Shown one piece after another: positions 57,016-64,000 of a stretch of DNA of 64,000 nucleotides. Source of the DNA: GAS188 sp963794475 (GTDB lineage Bacteria > Pseudomonadota > Alphaproteobacteria > Rhizobiales > Beijerinckiaceae); contig CAWCDW010000003.1 of the NCBI GenBank assembly GCA_963794475.1, positions 1,178,001 to 1,242,000 on the forward strand, written 5' to 3'. Every line of letters starts with the position of its first letter. Position 1 is the stretch's first letter. Below the pieces are notes generated by a model. The model ran no database searches. It was not told the DNA's origin and saw nothing but the letters and a program-made list of their open reading frames with translations. A program made the position numbers and the translations under genes.

Positions 57016-58512
57016 CTACTCCCAATAGACGACCGACATATCGTTCGCGAACACGGGCAAATCTTTCCAGAGGCCCTTCAGCTTCGCGTTCGCGACGGTG
57101 ATTTGCGCCAGTTGGAAGAGGAAGACGTTCACCGCATCCGTCGCAAGCTGCATTTGCGCCTCGCCGAGATACTTCTTGCGCATCTGCGGATCGAGCGTGG
57201 TGTTCGCCTTTTGCATGATGTCGCGGAAGGCCTGGCTGTCGTATTGGAAGTAATAATTCGGATCGGCGTAGATCATCAGATCCATCGGCTCGACATGGCT
57301 GATGATGGTGAGGTCGAAATTCTTGTCCTTGTAGACGCCCGAGAGCCACTGCGCCCATTCGACGTTCTCGATCTTCGCATCGACGCCCACCTTGGCGAGC
57401 TCGGCCGCGATGATCTCTCCGCCGCCGCGCGCATAAGCGGGCGGCGGCAAGGTCAAGGTGAGCTTGAGCGGCGTCGCGACCCCCGCCTCCTTGAGAAGCG
57501 CCTTCGCCTTCTCCGGATCATAAGGATAGGTGCTGGTGAGGTCGATGTAGCCAGGATCGATCGGCACGTAATGCGAGCCGATCGGCGTGCCGTAGCCGTT
57601 CATGGCGCCGTCGACGATCGCTTTGCGATCGATGGCATAGGCGAGCGCCCGCCTCACGCGCACGTCGTCGAGCGGCTTGCGCTTGTTGTTGATCGACATG
57701 ATCGTCTTGCCTTCGGTGCCCCCGACCGTCACCTGGAAGCGCGGATCGTTCTTGAACTCGTCGACGCTCTGCACCGACCCGAAGCGCGGGATGGCGTCGA
57801 CATCGCCGGCGAGCAAGGCTGCGACTTGCGCGGCCGGATCGTTGATGATGCGGAACGTCACCTTTTCGAGCCTGATCTTGCCGGCGTCGCGGTAACCATC
57901 CCATTTGCTCAAGGCGACAGATGAGCCTTTCACCCAATTGTCGAATTTGAACGGGCCGGTGCCGACGGGCTTCGTCGCGTTCGTCGGCTCGCTCTTCGGA
58001 TCGACGATCACGGCGGGCGAGAGGCCGAGTTGGAAAAGCGCGTCCGGCGCCGGGTCCTTGAAGGTCACGACCGCCGTCTCAGGGTCCGGCGCCTCGACCT
58101 TGGCGACGCCTTGGAAGAAGCTCTTGAGCTTGTTGGTCGAGTCGGGAGCGCCGGCGCGCTCGAAGGAGAATTTCACATCGGCCGAGGTGAAGGGCTCTCC
58201 GTCCTGGAATTTGACGCCGGAGAGAAGCTTGAACGTATAGCTCTTCACATCCGGCGAGATGGTCCAGCTCGAAGCCAGGAGGGGCGTCACCGAGCCGTCG
58301 CCATTCACCTTCGTCAAGCCTTCATAGATGTTGTAGTCGGTGATCTCGCTGATCGCCGCCGCGGCGCCGGTCGTGGCGTCGAGCCCGGGCGGCTCAAGCG
58401 TCATGCCGATGACCACGCTGTCCTTCTTGATCGCGGCTTGCGCGGTCGATGGAGCAAAAGGCTGGGCGGCGAGACAGAGTGCCGTCGCGGCGAGCGAAAG
58501 CTTGCGGATCAT
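57016..58512 (-). CDS. ABC transporter substrate-binding protein, family 5 (peptide/opine/nickel type)
   Basis: A 498-residue SBP_bac_5 protein. A signal peptide covers residues 1 to about 26 (MIRKLSLAATALCLAAQPFA). Seen: SVVIGMTLEPPGLDATTGAA, VTPLLASSWTISPDVKSYTF, SGVKFQDGEPFTSADVKFSF, PVGTGPFKFDNWVKGSSVAL and VRRALAYAIDRKAIVDGAMN. It binds oligopeptides or similar ligands. The normal neighbours (two permeases, one or two ATPases) are absent in both directions, so it is an orphan that must use a transporter encoded elsewhere. ATG 58512 was chosen for the signal peptide. Confidence 0.9.
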   Translation of the reverse strand: MIRKLSLAATALCLAAQPFAPSTAQAAIKKDSVVIGMTLEPPGLDATTGAAAAISEITDYNIYEGLTKVNGDGSVTPLLASSWTISPDVKSYTFKLLSGVKFQDGEPFTSADVKFSFERAGAPDSTNKLKSFFQGVAKVEAPDPETAVVTFKDPAPDALFQLGLSPAVIVDPKSEPTNATKPVGTGPFKFDNWVKGSSVALSKWDGYRDAGKIRLEKVTFRIINDPAAQVAALLAGDVDAIPRFGSVQSVDEFKNDPRFQVTVGGTEGKTIMSINNKRKPLDDVRVRRALAYAIDRKAIVDGAMNGYGTPIGSHYVPIDPGYIDLTSTYPYDPEKAKALLKEAGVATPLKLTLTLPPPAYARGGGEIIAAELAKVGVDAKIENVEWAQWLSGVYKDKNFDLTIISHVEPMDLMIYADPNYYFQYDSQAFRDIMQKANTTLDPQMRKKYLGEAQMQLATDAVNVFLFQLAQITVANAKLKGLWKDLPVFANDMSVVYWE

Positions 58513-58821
58513 GATGAATCTCCAGCAGTGCGAACCGGACGACGAAGGCTCGAAAGAAAGATTCGGCCAGAGGAACAAAGGCCTTGCAAGGCCGATCGAT
58601 TGACGGCAAACTCGCGTGCCGCCTAACGATCTAACGCATTGCGGTGCCGAGCTGCCCAATGGGAGTGTGCCCGACGGGCCGAAGGCGTCAAGGGGCTCGC
58701 CGCCATCCGCCTAAAGTCGAATGTGCACACAGGAATGTGACAATGCTCCCGGCTTCGTGAATGTGTTCGTGCATTGATGCCGTCTAAATGAGCCTTCCGG
58801 ATTTTCAGATGGGATCAACCG
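58513..58821. other. 309-bp divergent intergenic region
   Basis: Between the orphan binding protein gene (minus) and the DUF1223 gene (plus). No coding pattern or recognisable RNA element was seen. A GGGATCAACCG precedes the DUF1223 start. Confidence 0.35.
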
Positions 58822-59544
58822 ATGCGAAACGCATGGCTTTCCTCGCTCATTGTGGTTGGTGTGATGTGCTCGTTGCCTGGGAACGCCAGCGCCGAGCCCG
58901 CGCGCAAGGTCGTCGAGCTCTTCACCAGCCAGGGCTGCAACTCCTGCCCGCCCGCCGACCGCCTCGCGGCCGAGCTCGCGCGTGATCCCGGCAATGTCCT
59001 GATCTCGCTGCCCGTCGATTACTGGGACTATCTCGGCTGGAAGGACAGCTTCGCCAAGCCCGCCTTCACGGCCAGGCAAAAGGCCTATGCGCGGGCGCGC
59101 GGCGATATGCAGGTCTACACGCCGCAAGCCGTGGTCGATGGGGTGACGCATGCGGTGGGCTCCGACAACGAAGCCATCGACACCGCCGTGAGCGCGCCGC
59201 TCGAGGTGCCGGTCAGCGGGACGATCGCGGGCGATCAGCTTCGCGTCGATGTTGCAGGCTCATCCGGCAAGGCGAAGGACGCGCAGGTCTGGCTCGTGCC
59301 GATCCTTTCGGCCGCCAGCGTCTCCATCGGACGCGGCGAGAATGCCGGCGCGACCGTCACCTACACGAATATCGCGCGCGACCTGCGCAAGCTCGGCGAT
59401 TGGAAAGGCGAGGCACGCAAATTCGACGTGTCCACGGCCGATATCCGCAAGCTCGATGCGGATGGCGCGGCGATCCTCCTGCAGGCGAGCGATGGCGGCC
59501 TGCCCGGCCCGATCCTGGGCGCGACGATCGTCAAGCTGAAATGA
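58822..59544 (+). CDS. DUF1223 family secreted thioredoxin-like protein
   Basis: A 240-residue exported protein. A signal peptide covers residues 1 to about 24 (MRNAWLSSLIVVGVMCSLPG, then NASA). Next comes VELFTSQGCNSCPPADRLAA, whose CxxC matches the conserved dithiol of DUF1223, then VISLPVDYWDYLGWKDSFAK and MQVYTPQAVVDG with cis-Pro-like context. DUF1223 proteins have a thioredoxin-like core plus a beta domain, and a periplasmic redox role is inferred. It is monocistronic. Confidence 0.85.
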   Translation: MRNAWLSSLIVVGVMCSLPGNASAEPARKVVELFTSQGCNSCPPADRLAAELARDPGNVLISLPVDYWDYLGWKDSFAKPAFTARQKAYARARGDMQVYTPQAVVDGVTHAVGSDNEAIDTAVSAPLEVPVSGTIAGDQLRVDVAGSSGKAKDAQVWLVPILSAASVSIGRGENAGATVTYTNIARDLRKLGDWKGEARKFDVSTADIRKLDADGAAILLQASDGGLPGPILGATIVKLK

Positions 59545-59627
59545 GGTGAAACGCTAGTCCCCACTTCGCGGGCACTCAATTCGCGATTCAACGAGGCCGT
59601 CGTATGCGGCATTTGTGATTTCGGGTA

Positions 59628-60060
59628 TTAGCGCAAATCGACCCAGGGGTTGAGCACCGGCACGCGGGTGCGGTCATAGTCGCTCCTATCGCGGGTCACG
59701 ACCGTGAGGCCATGATGAAGCGCGGTTGAAGCGATGATGAGGTCCGGCTGCGAGAATGTGTGACCGATCCGATGACCCTCCTCCAGCAAAGCTCTCCACT
59801 TCAACATAATGTCTTCAGTGATGTCGAGCATGCGCTGCCAGAACATCGGGCGCACCTGATGTGTGAGCCAATCATTAAGGTCCGCGCGCCGGCCTGGATC
59901 CTTGACCATCTCGAATTCCGAATCGAATTTCGGCGAAAGTCACCGTGCTCGCGTAGAGCAGCTCGGCGGGTTGAGCCTCAATGAAGGCGACGACCTTACG
60001 CTCCGGTCTTGGCCGTCGCAGCTCGGACAGGATATTGGTGTCGAGCAGCCACCCTGTCAC
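59628..60060 (-). pseudogene. vapC: VapC-like PIN-domain toxin, frameshifted
   Basis: From ATG 60060 the frame reads MTGWLLDTNILSELRRPRPE (first acidic residue D8), then STVTFAEIRFGI with the conserved Glu, then breaks. One extra base at about 59913 separates it from the downstream frame MVKDPGRRADLNDWLTHQVR to TFSQPDLIIASTALHHGLTV and TRDRSDYD, which carries the remaining acidic active-site residues of a PIN RNase. Repaired, it is a 143-residue VapC. As read, the toxin is split and presumably inactive, which would relieve selection on the antitoxin. Confidence 0.85.
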
Positions 60061-60365
60061 AGGTCAACGTCGCGTACCGGCAACCGCACACGCCTCGGCT
60101 CAATGTCGATCTCGCGGTAAGGCGACGCCTGTAAGGCGGCGACCAGGGCCTTACCTGTCGGTTCGCCCTGAAGCTGGCGAAATAGCTCGGCCGAGATGAC
60201 GACGACTTCATCTCGACCATGGACCGTCACATGCTGGGGTCCGTCGCTTCGCACGCGCCGCACTAGCTCACTGAAGCGAGCTTTCGCGTCCTGCAGTGCC
60301 CAGCGATCCGGCGGGCGTACGGGGTCGCGGCGCCTCGGCAGGCTTGATTTTGCGGTTCTAGTCAT
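60057..60365 (-). CDS. Type II antitoxin, Phd/YefM-like
   Basis: A 102-residue antitoxin. After a basic N-terminal extension of about 20 residues comes WALQDAKARFSELVRRVRSD, then HVTVHGRDEVVVISAELFRQ, the Phd/YefM DNA-binding fold. The C-terminal tail with DIEPRRVRLP is the expected toxin-neutralising part. Its TGA overlaps the vapC ATG (60057-60060), the classic antitoxin-first coupled order. The start ATG lies inside a perfect palindrome that is the likely operator. Confidence 0.87.
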   Translation of the reverse strand: MTRTAKSSLPRRRDPVRPPDRWALQDAKARFSELVRRVRSDGPQHVTVHGRDEVVVISAELFRQLQGEPTGKALVAALQASPYREIDIEPRRVRLPVRDVDL

Positions 60366-60374
60366 ACTGACTAG
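60358..60374. promoter_or_regulatory. Perfect palindrome over the antitoxin start codon
   Basis: CTAGTCATACTGACTAG has 7-bp arms (CTAGTCA/TGACTAG) around TAC. The antitoxin ATG is at 60365-60363 inside it. Autorepression by the antitoxin binding such palindromes is typical of vapBC and phd-type modules. Confidence 0.6.
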
Positions 60375-60533
60375 AATACACCGTCAGCCTAAAGGGCTCA
60401 AGCTCGAAATCTTCGGCTGGCCAAGTAAGTTCGCGCGTGTCCATCACGATCGCATCAGCCCCTCGGCGCCGCCATAGCTCGCGCGCCGCATAAGGGCTAA
60501 TCTCCGCCCGAAATCCCCGAAGCGGAGCCCATC

Positions 60534-62378
60534 ATGTTCACCACCCGCCCCGAGATCAGAGGCACGTTCGGTGTCGTCGCCTCGACGCATTGGATTGCGT
60601 CGGCGGTCGGCATGTCGATGCTGGAGAAAGGCGGCAATGCCTTCGATGCCTGCGTCGCGACCGGGCTGATGCTGCAAATCCTCGAGCCGCAACTTTGCGG
60701 CCCGGGCGGCGACCTGCCGGCGATCTTCCATTCGGCGCGGACCGGCAAGACGCAGGTGCTGTGCGCGCAAGGCGTGGCGCCGAAGGGCGCGACGATCGCG
60801 CATTATCGCGGCAAGCTCGGGCTCGATCTGGTGCCCGGCTCGGGTTTCCTCGCGACCGTGGTGCCCGGCGTCTTCGCCGGCTACATGGCGCTTTTGGCCG
60901 ATCACGGATCTCTCGACATCGAGGATGTGCTGTCGCCCGCCATCCATTATGCGCGCCATGGCCATCCGGTGCTGGCGCGCGTCTGTCAGACGATCTCCGA
61001 CATCGGGCCGTTCTTCGCGCAATATTGGCCGAGCTCGGCTGCCACCTGGATGCCGGGCGGAAAAGCGCCGACGCCGGATAGCCTTTTCAAGAATCCGGTC
61101 CTCGCCGACACTTACGAACGCATCCTCAAGGAGGCCAAATCGGCGAAGGGTGGGCGCGAAGCGAGGATCAGGGCGGCACGGCGAGCCTTCATGGAAGGCT
61201 TTGTGGCCGAGGCGATCGAGCGCTTCGCCACCGGTTCCGAGCTGATGGATTCCTCGGGCCGACCGAACAAGGGCGTGATCACGGCGCAGGATCTCGCGAG
61301 CTTCGAGCCGAGCTACGAGGAGCCGCTCACCTATGATTACGAGAACTGGACCTTGTGCAAGACGGGCCCTTGGGGGCAAGGGCCCGTCCTTGCCCAGACG
61401 CTCTCGATCCTCAAGGGTTTCGACATCGCCCGGATGGACCCGGCTGGCCCGGAGTTCGTGCACACCGTCACCGAGGCGATGAAGCTCGCCTTCGCGGATC
61501 GCGAAGCCTATTACGGCGATCCGAAATTCTCGATCGTGCCGATGGAGGAACTGCTCGGCGAGCCCTATGCGAGCGGACGCCGGCGGCAAGTGACCGACCA
61601 GGCCTCGCGCGAGCTTCGCCCCGGCATCATCAACGGCTTCGAGGAGCAGGTGCGCAAGACTTTCGCGGCGCTCGCCAAAGGCGGCGGCAAGGCGGCGAGC
61701 GTGCTCACCCGCGAGCCGACGATGGCGCATCTCCTGCCGGGCTCGCAACGCGGCAACGCACCGGTCACGCCGCTCGCCGCACGAAGCGCCAGGCGCGGCG
61801 ACACCGTGCATATCGATGCGATCGACCGGCACGGCAACATGATCTCGGCGACGCCTTCGGGCGGCTGGCTGCAATCCTCGCCGACCGTGCCGGAGCTGGG
61901 CTTTTGCCTCAACACGCGCGGACAGATGTTCTGGCTCGACGAGGGCCTGCCCTCGAGCCTGGAGCCGGGCAAGCGGCCGCGCACCACGCTCTCGCCTTCG
62001 CTCGCGCTCGAGGACGGCGAGCCGCGCCTCGTGTTCGGCACGCCGGGCGGCGATCAGCAGGATCAATGGCAGGCAACGCTCTTCCTGCGCCATGTGCATC
62101 ATGGCCTCAACCTGCAGGAGGCGATCGACCTGCCGATGTTCCACACCGCCCATTTCCCGGGCTCCTTCTACCCGCGCGACAGCCGGCCGGGCCATCTCCT
62201 GGTCGAGGAGACGATCGGCAAGGACGCCATCCAGGAGCTCGAGAAGCGCGGCCACGACGTCGAGGTCGCGCCCGCCTGGTCGGCCGGGCGCCTCACGGCC
62301 GCGAAGCGCGGCAAGGACGGCGTGCTGCGCGCGGCGGCGACGCCGCGCCTCATGCAGGCCTACGCCATCGGGCGGTAA
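60534..62378 (+). CDS. Gamma-glutamyltransferase family protein
   Basis: A 614-residue Ntn-hydrolase of the GGT family. No signal peptide is visible, so it is probably cytoplasmic or exported by another route. Seen: GVVASTHWIASAVGMSMLEK, GGNAFDACVATGLMLQILEP, ARRGDTVHIDAIDRHGNMIS with the autoprocessing/catalytic Thr in GDTVH, and FGTPGGDQQDQWQATLFLRH. GGTs cleave gamma-glutamyl bonds of glutathione or related peptides; cephalosporin-acylase-like relatives act on other amides. SD GGAG is 7 bp before ATG 60534. It ends 6 bp before the alcohol dehydrogenase gene, so the two are co-transcribed. Confidence 0.9.
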   Translation: MFTTRPEIRGTFGVVASTHWIASAVGMSMLEKGGNAFDACVATGLMLQILEPQLCGPGGDLPAIFHSARTGKTQVLCAQGVAPKGATIAHYRGKLGLDLVPGSGFLATVVPGVFAGYMALLADHGSLDIEDVLSPAIHYARHGHPVLARVCQTISDIGPFFAQYWPSSAATWMPGGKAPTPDSLFKNPVLADTYERILKEAKSAKGGREARIRAARRAFMEGFVAEAIERFATGSELMDSSGRPNKGVITAQDLASFEPSYEEPLTYDYENWTLCKTGPWGQGPVLAQTLSILKGFDIARMDPAGPEFVHTVTEAMKLAFADREAYYGDPKFSIVPMEELLGEPYASGRRRQVTDQASRELRPGIINGFEEQVRKTFAALAKGGGKAASVLTREPTMAHLLPGSQRGNAPVTPLAARSARRGDTVHIDAIDRHGNMISATPSGGWLQSSPTVPELGFCLNTRGQMFWLDEGLPSSLEPGKRPRTTLSPSLALEDGEPRLVFGTPGGDQQDQWQATLFLRHVHHGLNLQEAIDLPMFHTAHFPGSFYPRDSRPGHLLVEETIGKDAIQELEKRGHDVEVAPAWSAGRLTAAKRGKDGVLRAAATPRLMQAYAIGR

Positions 62379-62384
62379 AGGCCG

Positions 62385-63521
62385 ATGGCGCTCATCCAAT
62401 ACATCAACCGGGCATGGCTCGAAGCCGGCGCGGTGAAGCGCCTGGCGCGCGAGCTCGAGGGGCTTGGCGTCAAGCGGCCCTTGCTTTGCACTGACCCCGG
62501 CATCGTCGCCTCGGGCCTTCTCGAAAGGCTTCGTCCCCATTGGCCGACGGCCGCGCCCTTCACGGTCTTCGATGCGACGCCCGCGAACCCGACCGCCGAA
62601 GCGGTGCGCGCCGCCCGTGAGCTATATCGCGCGCAAGCGTGCGACGGGCTCATCGGGCTCGGCGGCGGCTCGCCGATCGATCTTGCCAAGGGCGTGGCGC
62701 TCATGCTCGCGCAGAAGGAGCCGCTCGAGGAGCTCGAGGTCAACCGCAAGGGAACCGCGAAGATCGGCCCTTTGCCGCCGCTCCTCGCCATTCCGACCAC
62801 CGCCGGCACGGGAAGCGAAGTCTCGATCGGCGCGGTCATCATCACCGATGATGGACGCAAAGCGACCTTCGCGAGCCGCCATCTCGTGCCGCAAGTCGCG
62901 ATTTGCGATCCCGAGCTGACGCTCGGCTTGCCGGCGCGCCTTACTGCCGGGACAGGCATGGACGCGGTCGCCCATTGCATCGAGACCTACCTCTCGCCGG
63001 TCGACAATCCGGTGGCCGACGCCATCGCGCTCGACGGGCTGCGCCGCGCGTTGAGGGACGGCGCGTTGAAACGGGCGGTGTCGCAGGGGAACGATCTCGA
63101 GGCGCGCACGCAAATGATGACGGCGGCGCTCGAAGGCGCGCTCGCCTTCGCCAAAGGCCTTGGCGCCGTGCATGCGATGAGCCATTCGGCGGGACGGCTC
63201 AAGGGCCTCAACCTGCACCACGGCACGCTCAACGCCGTGCTCCTCCCTTGCGTGCTGCGCTTCAACGCGAAGGCGGCACCCGCGAAGATGCAGGCGCTCG
63301 GCGAAGCCATGGGGCTTCGCAAGGGTGAAGAGGTTGCGGGCGCGATCGGGAAGCTCAACCGCGAGATCGGAATGCCGGCGTCCCTCGGCGAGATGGGAAT
63401 TGGGCGCGATCTCGTCGAGGATCTCGTCGCGGTGGCGCTCCAGGATTCGGCCGGCGCCACGAATCCGGTGCGTGCGACCGCGGACGATTACCGGCGTTTG
63501 TACGAAGAGGCGATTGGGTAA
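62385..63521 (+). CDS. Iron-containing (group III) alcohol dehydrogenase
   Basis: A 378-residue NAD(P)-dependent dehydrogenase. NAD loop GLGGGSPIDLAKGVALML, PTTAGTGSEVSIGAVIITDD, and metal ligands in GTGMDAVAHCIETY (D193, H197), AVHAMSHSAGRLKGLNLHHG (His263/267 region) and the following HHGTLNA. The substrate range of the family is wide (alcohols, 4-hydroxybutyrate, lactaldehyde, maleylacetate). It probably forms an operon with the GGT gene. It is intact. Confidence 0.9.
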   Translation: MALIQYINRAWLEAGAVKRLARELEGLGVKRPLLCTDPGIVASGLLERLRPHWPTAAPFTVFDATPANPTAEAVRAARELYRAQACDGLIGLGGGSPIDLAKGVALMLAQKEPLEELEVNRKGTAKIGPLPPLLAIPTTAGTGSEVSIGAVIITDDGRKATFASRHLVPQVAICDPELTLGLPARLTAGTGMDAVAHCIETYLSPVDNPVADAIALDGLRRALRDGALKRAVSQGNDLEARTQMMTAALEGALAFAKGLGAVHAMSHSAGRLKGLNLHHGTLNAVLLPCVLRFNAKAAPAKMQALGEAMGLRKGEEVAGAIGKLNREIGMPASLGEMGIGRDLVEDLVAVALQDSAGATNPVRATADDYRRLYEEAIG

Positions 63522-63652
63522 GTCAGCGAATAGGGAAGCATTGTAGAGCGATTCGATTGAGACCGTACGATATTAGCTCGCGCGAGGGTTTTGCATTTTC
63601 ATTTTACTAACTACTCGCCATTCGCTACTTGCTACTCGCCATCTCGCCACCC
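63521..63652. repeat. Heptamer repeat pair, locus 5
   Basis: After the dehydrogenase TAA comes GTCAGCGAATAGGGAAG. The far side carries CTACTCGCCATTCGCTACTT then GCTACTCGCC (63611-63640), which encodes the last residues (MASSK) and TAG stop of the convergent ABC exporter gene. Confidence 0.7.
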
Positions 63653-64000
63653 GCCCCCACATCAAATTGCAGCCTCGCAAGCCGCGCATAAAGCCCGTTT
63701 CGCGCCACGAGTTCCGCATGCTTGCCTTCCTCGACGATGCGGCCACGGTCGAGCACGAGGATGCGATCGGCGCCGAGGACCGTCGCCAGGCGATGCGCCA
63801 CGACGAGCGTCGTTCGCCCTTGCATCAGCGTGTCGAGCGCGCCTTGCACCAGGGCCTCGCTCTCGGCATCGAGCGCCGAGGTCGCCTCGTCGAGGAGCAG
63901 GATCGGCGCATCCTTGAGGATGGCGCGCGCGATGGCGAGACGCTGTCGCTGGCCGCCCGAAAGGGTGACACCGCGCTCGCCGAGCACCTCGTCGTAGCCG
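63625..64000 (-). CDS. ABC exporter ATPase domain (MsbA/ABCB-type), 3' part only
   Basis: The frame enters from the right edge at GYDEVLGERGVTLSGGQRQR and runs to TAG 63625. Seen: the signature LSGGQRQRLAIARAILKDAP, Walker B and D-loop ILLLDEATSALDAESEALVQ, H-loop TTLVVAHRLATVLGADRILV and GRIVEEGKHAELVARNGLYA. This is the C-terminal end of a fused TM-ATPase exporter of the MsbA/AtmA type for lipids or drugs. The last five codons are repeat sequence. The transmembrane part lies beyond the window. Confidence 0.92.
   Translation of the reverse strand, partial: GYDEVLGERGVTLSGGQRQRLAIARAILKDAPILLLDEATSALDAESEALVQGALDTLMQGRTTLVVAHRLATVLGADRILVLDRGRIVEEGKHAELVARNGLYARLARLQFDVGAGGEMASSK

Noticed and set aside
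60444..62540. A 698-codon open frame antisense to the gamma-glutamyltransferase gene
   Set aside because: Its composition (Arg/Ala/Gly/His-rich, no family similarity) is the mirror of a high-GC gene. The sense strand encodes a complete GGT.

Overview
The window is a GC-rich (roughly two-thirds G+C by eye), gene-dense stretch of an alphaproteobacterial chromosome, most likely Hyphomicrobiales (Rhizobiales). The signs are a PdhS/PleC/DivJ-like PAS histidine kinase, a phasin, ATP-dependent PckA, a FdxA seven-iron ferredoxin, several ABC importers of Liv and Pot type, and strong NNC/NNG codon use. I could not fix the genus. No tRNA, rRNA, CRISPR, prophage or insertion sequence was seen.

Layout. 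1-10.5 kb: remnant of an ABC-type substrate-binding protein, pncB, a frameshifted fosX-like gene, a phasin, a 993-residue sensor kinase, a class A penicillin-binding protein, and an SDR plus DapA-like pair. 10.6-23 kb: D-amino-acid aminotransferase, fumC, RidA, fdxA, a CapD/WbpM-like sugar dehydratase followed by trmL and a glycosyltransferase-deacetylase gene, adenine deaminase, a thioesterase and an FAD-linked D-2-hydroxyacid dehydrogenase. 23-31 kb: a huge AsmA-family gene, a thioesterase, cysK and pckA. 31-39.5 kb: a complete livKHMGF importer behind a DUF1445/D-glutamate-cyclase-like gene, divergent from pxpBCA (5-oxoprolinase); der follows. 41-55 kb: one 13-gene operon on the minus strand. 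55-64 kb: its likely regulator, an HlyD-like adaptor, an orphan peptide-type binding protein, a DUF1223 protein, a VapBC-like toxin-antitoxin pair, a gamma-glutamyltransferase, an iron alcohol dehydrogenase and the 3' end of an ABC exporter.

The most striking unit is the 41078-55047 operon. It encodes two complete sets of polyamine/opine-type importer proteins (binding protein plus two permeases each) but only one ATPase. These are interleaved with two paralogous amidohydrolases, a carbamoylase-type M20 hydrolase, a PuuE-like polysaccharide-deacetylase-fold enzyme, a DUF1989 protein and a glutathione S-transferase. Nearly every junction overlaps or nearly overlaps. A consensus-like -35 box upstream overlaps the first of several CAAGTCA repeats that also face a divergent XRE-cupin regulator gene. 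The gene set suggests uptake and ring-opening or deamination of a nitrogen-rich small molecule whose identity the sequence does not give.

Two features cut across the window. First, at least seven otherwise well-conserved genes carry one or two short indels: fosX-like, glycosyltransferase-deacetylase, AsmA, pckA, livG, livF and vapC. Many look like one extra base in a short homopolymer, so either the sequence has residual errors or the strain has many fresh lesions. Second, five intergenic spots carry degenerate 7-bp purine-rich repeats facing inverted pyrimidine-rich copies. They sit exactly at gene 3' ends and in several cases supply the stop codon.
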